Below are positions 41,876 to 43,671 of a stretch of 43,671 bases of DNA, one piece after another. Source of the DNA: CAZGSN01 sp964371655. Its GTDB lineage: Bacteria; Desulfobacterota; Binatia; HRBIN30. The stretch spans positions 1-43,671 of the forward strand of contig CAYJOD010000050.1 of the NCBI GenBank assembly GCA_964371655.1. The letters are read 5' to 3'. A program made the position numbers and the translations under genes. Under the pieces are notes generated by a model. That model had not been told where the DNA came from. It searched no databases and saw nothing but the letters and a program-made list of their open reading frames with translations. Positions within the stretch are counted from its first letter, which is position 1, and every line of letters begins with the position of its first letter.

Positions 41876-42556
41876 TCAGCCGTCGCGGTCGCCGGTCTTT
41901 AGCGCCACCTGTGCGGACGGCGGCAGATAGTAGACCGGGTTGCGGGCGACGTTGTCCTTGCGGACTTCGAAGTGAAGGTTGGCGCCGGAGGTGTGTCCGC
42001 TGGTGCCGACGCGCGCGATGATGTCGCCGCGGCGCACGCGTTGGCCCTCGCGCACCAGATTGATTTGATTGTGCGCGTAGACCGTGGAGAGGCCGCCGTG
42101 GTGGCGGAGGATGATGAGGTTGCCATAGCCGCGCAGGACGTCGCTGTAGAGGACGTCGCCGTCTTGCGCAGCGCGCACGGCCGTGCCGGCGGGGGCGCTC
42201 ACGTCGATGCCGTCATGGTGGCTGCCTTTGCGTTGGCCAAATCCGGAGGTCACGACACCGCCGCCGATCGGCCAAGAAAGCGCGACGGCTTCTGGATCGT
42301 CCGCTTCGGTGTCGGTCGCGTGACTGCCGTGGCGCGCCTCGCCGGTACCCGGGATGAGCAGACGTTGTCCGACTTCGAGGCGAGTCGTGTGCTCGATGTC
42401 GTTAGCCGCGACGATCGCCTCGACGCTCACGCCGTATGTCTTGCTGATGCGGAAGAGCGTCTCCCCCGCGTGCACCCGATGATAAACCTTGGTGCTACCA
42501 CATCCCACCAATACACTGACCAGGACCAAGAAGGCCGACCGCGTCACGTTCCTCAT
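41876..42556 (-). CDS. LysM-M23 peptidase lipoprotein (NlpD-like)
   Basis: A 226-residue lipoprotein. The signal ends in the lipobox LVGC (Cys19). A LysM domain follows (about 25-70, YHRVHAGETLFRISKTYGVSVEAIVAANDIEH). The M23 domain begins GGVVTSGFGQRKGSHHDGIDVSAPAGT and ends GANLHFEVRKDN. The residues of both metal-binding motifs (H-x-x-x-D and H-x-H-like LHFEVR region) are recognisable, so an active endopeptidase is possible, though NlpD homologues often only activate amidases. It follows surE, the order known from the surE-(pcm)-nlpD-(rpoS) cluster of proteobacteria. pcm and rpoS are not seen; 261 bp separate the two genes. Confidence 0.9.
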   Translation of the reverse strand: MRNVTRSAFLVLVSVLVGCGSTKVYHRVHAGETLFRISKTYGVSVEAIVAANDIEHTTRLEVGQRLLIPGTGEARHGSHATDTEADDPEAVALSWPIGGGVVTSGFGQRKGSHHDGIDVSAPAGTAVRAAQDGDVLYSDVLRGYGNLIILRHHGGLSTVYAHNQINLVREGQRVRRGDIIARVGTSGHTSGANLHFEVRKDNVARNPVYYLPPSAQVALKTGDRDG

Positions 42557-42709
42557 TCCACACCTCGCACCGCCGGCCGCAAAGAGGCAGCGGCGACCGC
42601 CTTGTACTACAATTTGAAGTCAGACTCACCAGGTACTTTTGCGAGGCTGCTTTGACCGAAATCGTCTAAGAGGCGGCGTACAAATCGCGGAGCCGCCGCT
42701 GCCGTGCCT

Positions 42710-42780
42710 GGGTGCGCACGGCGCACCCTACGAAAACACCAGGGAAAGCGACGCGGTTGGTAGGGTGCGCTGCGCGCACC
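42710..42780. repeat. GGGTGCGC...GCGCACCC palindrome pair
   Basis: GGGTGCGCACGGCGCACCC followed by TAC, then about 30 bases, then GGTAGGGTGCGCTGCGCGCACC. Member of the TAGGG hairpin family (9817, 39379, 40755), between surE and the M23 gene. Confidence 0.75.
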
Positions 42781-42817
42781 GATCGGGTGTTTGGCGGCGT
42801 AGCGTTCAGGTCGCTAC

Positions 42818-43561
42818 CTACTCGACGCGTAGACTGCGGAAGCGCTCGAGCGAGGCATAGTTGGTCAGGTCGAGATGCAACGGCGTGACCGAGATGTAGC
42901 CCGCATCGACCGCAGCGAAGTCGCTGCCATCGGCTGCTTCGATCTCGGGCCTGCCGCCGCCGATCCAGTAATATTTCCTGCCGCGTGGGTCGGTCTTCTC
43001 GATGATCGCTTCGTTGTAGCGGCGCTTGCCCTGGTGGCTCAGCAAGAAGCCCTTGATCGTGTTGGCCGGCCGGTTGGGCACGTTGACGTTGAGCAGGGTG
43101 TCGGGTGGCAGGCCGTCGCGTAAGAACGTGTTGGCGAGGGTCGTTGCGAAAGCGGCGGCGGCGCTGAAATCGAAGTCGGCGTGACCGATGAGGGAAACGG
43201 CGATGGCCGGAACTCCGAGCAAGGTCGCCTCCATCGCCGCGGACACTGTGCCCGAGTAGGTGATGTCGTCGCCGAGATTGGCACCATGATTGATGCCCGA
43301 CACGACCAAGCGCGGTGGTGCCTTCATGATACCGCGGATCGCGAGGATGACGCAGTCGGTCGGCGTGCCGTCGACGGCGTAGACGCGCTCGCTGAGCTCG
43401 TCGATACGAAGCGGCCTTTGCAGGGTCACCGAATGGCTCACGGCGCTCTGATCGCGGTCCGGGGCCACCACCCAGACCTCGTCGATAGCCGACAGCGCCG
43501 CGCTCAAAGCCTTGATCCCCTGCGACGAGACCCCATCATCATTGGTTACAAGAATGGCCAC
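42818..43561 (-). CDS. surE: 5'/3'-nucleotidase SurE
   Basis: A 247-residue phosphatase acting on nucleoside monophosphates, exopolyphosphate or related substrates. The metal site is TNDDG (Asn7, Asp8, Asp9) with GINHGANLG further on. YSGTVSAAMEA and the C-terminal ISVTPLHLDLTNY segment are hallmarks. Start codon is GTG at 43561. Its position upstream of an M23/LysM lipoprotein gene matches the known surE-nlpD neighbourhood. The region just right of the gene is a heptamer array that runs out of the window, so the promoter is not visible. Confidence 0.94.
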   Translation of the reverse strand: MAILVTNDDGVSSQGIKALSAALSAIDEVWVVAPDRDQSAVSHSVTLQRPLRIDELSERVYAVDGTPTDCVILAIRGIMKAPPRLVVSGINHGANLGDDITYSGTVSAAMEATLLGVPAIAVSLIGHADFDFSAAAAFATTLANTFLRDGLPPDTLLNVNVPNRPANTIKGFLLSHQGKRRYNEAIIEKTDPRGRKYYWIGGGRPEIEAADGSDFAAVDAGYISVTPLHLDLTNYASLERFRSLRVE

Positions 43562-43590
43562 GTCGATGAAGTTAGCACTTCACGGTGAAA

Positions 43591-43671
43591 CGTGAAGCGT
43601 CGGGCGTATCTCGTATCTCGTATCTCGTGAAGCGTGAAGCGTGAAGCGTGAAGCGTGAAGCGTGAAGCGTG
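43591..43671. repeat. 7-bp tandem arrays (CGTATCT x3, CGTGAAG x6+)
   Basis: One isolated CGTGAAG (43591), then CGTATCT at 43605, 43612 and 43619, then six contiguous CGTGAAG units from 43626 and a partial one cut by the window end. The same two units form the left arm at 25137. The array therefore extends beyond the window. Confidence 0.9.

Noticed and set aside
43570..43580. TTAGCACTT resembling half of a CIRCE operator
   Set aside because: No matching inverted half follows and the adjacent gene is surE, not a chaperone gene.
43591..43671. Possible CRISPR array at the right end
   Set aside because: Units are 7 bp and contiguous with no spacers, and no cas gene is present.

Overview
The window is GC-rich DNA with long, densely packed, mostly minus-strand protein genes. 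It has no rRNA or tRNA gene that I could recognise. The gene content points to a Gram-negative, probably aerobic or facultative bacterium with an outer membrane: an LpoA-like lipoprotein, an M23/LysM lipoprotein beside surE, several lipoboxes, and acyl-CoA dehydrogenase and acyl-CoA synthetase genes. A myxobacterial-type Cys-rich repeat, a Gld-type ABC transporter with a DUF4340 partner and LEA14-like lipoproteins suggest an uncultured deltaproteobacterium-like lineage (Binatota or Desulfobacterota relatives). That placement is inference from gene content, not a phylogenetic result.

Layout. 1-4.6 kb is accessory: a Uma2 nuclease, an unrecognised protein, hisC, a small orphan gene beside an attC-like palindrome, and a HepT/MntA toxin-antitoxin pair whose HepT carries an in-frame amber stop. 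4.6-9.8 kb is a Gld-type ABC exporter cluster (ATPase, permease, GldG-like, DUF4340) behind rimI. 9.9-13.4 kb is a tight three-gene operon: a ferredoxin/membrane/Hsp20 fusion, a FabH homologue with a broken catalytic triad, and a canonical FabH. 14-17.3 kb carries DUF2332, larB and thiL. 17.5-23.3 kb is the chaperone block grpE-dnaK-dnaJ followed by an LpoA-like lipoprotein, with recO divergent. 24.3-31.3 kb is lipid and surface metabolism: SDR, acyl-CoA synthetase, LEA14-like lipoprotein, a secreted lamin-tail protein and an acyl-CoA dehydrogenase. 31.7-35.7 kb holds an M28 peptidase, then fumC coupled to an MBL-fold hydrolase. 36.1-43.6 kb holds an orphan PAS/GAF histidine kinase, apt, an epimerase, a hemerythrin gene with a CRP/FNR-type operator, an M23 lipoprotein and surE.

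The most striking unexplained structure lies between genes. Nearly every longer intergenic gap contains small repeated or palindromic DNA. There are three clear copies, and one diverged relative, of a roughly 190-bp CACAGAG element, three of which abut gene starts. There is a roughly 105-bp MITE-like element with terminal inverted repeats and an apparent 8-9 bp target duplication, and a 92-bp palindrome inserted inside one CACAGAG copy. Arrays of 7-, 8- or 9-bp units occur, often as inverted pairs, and several GTAGGG...CCCTAC hairpins are present. The best candidates for new biology are the ferredoxin-Hsp20/FabH/FabH operon and this population of short-period repeat elements.
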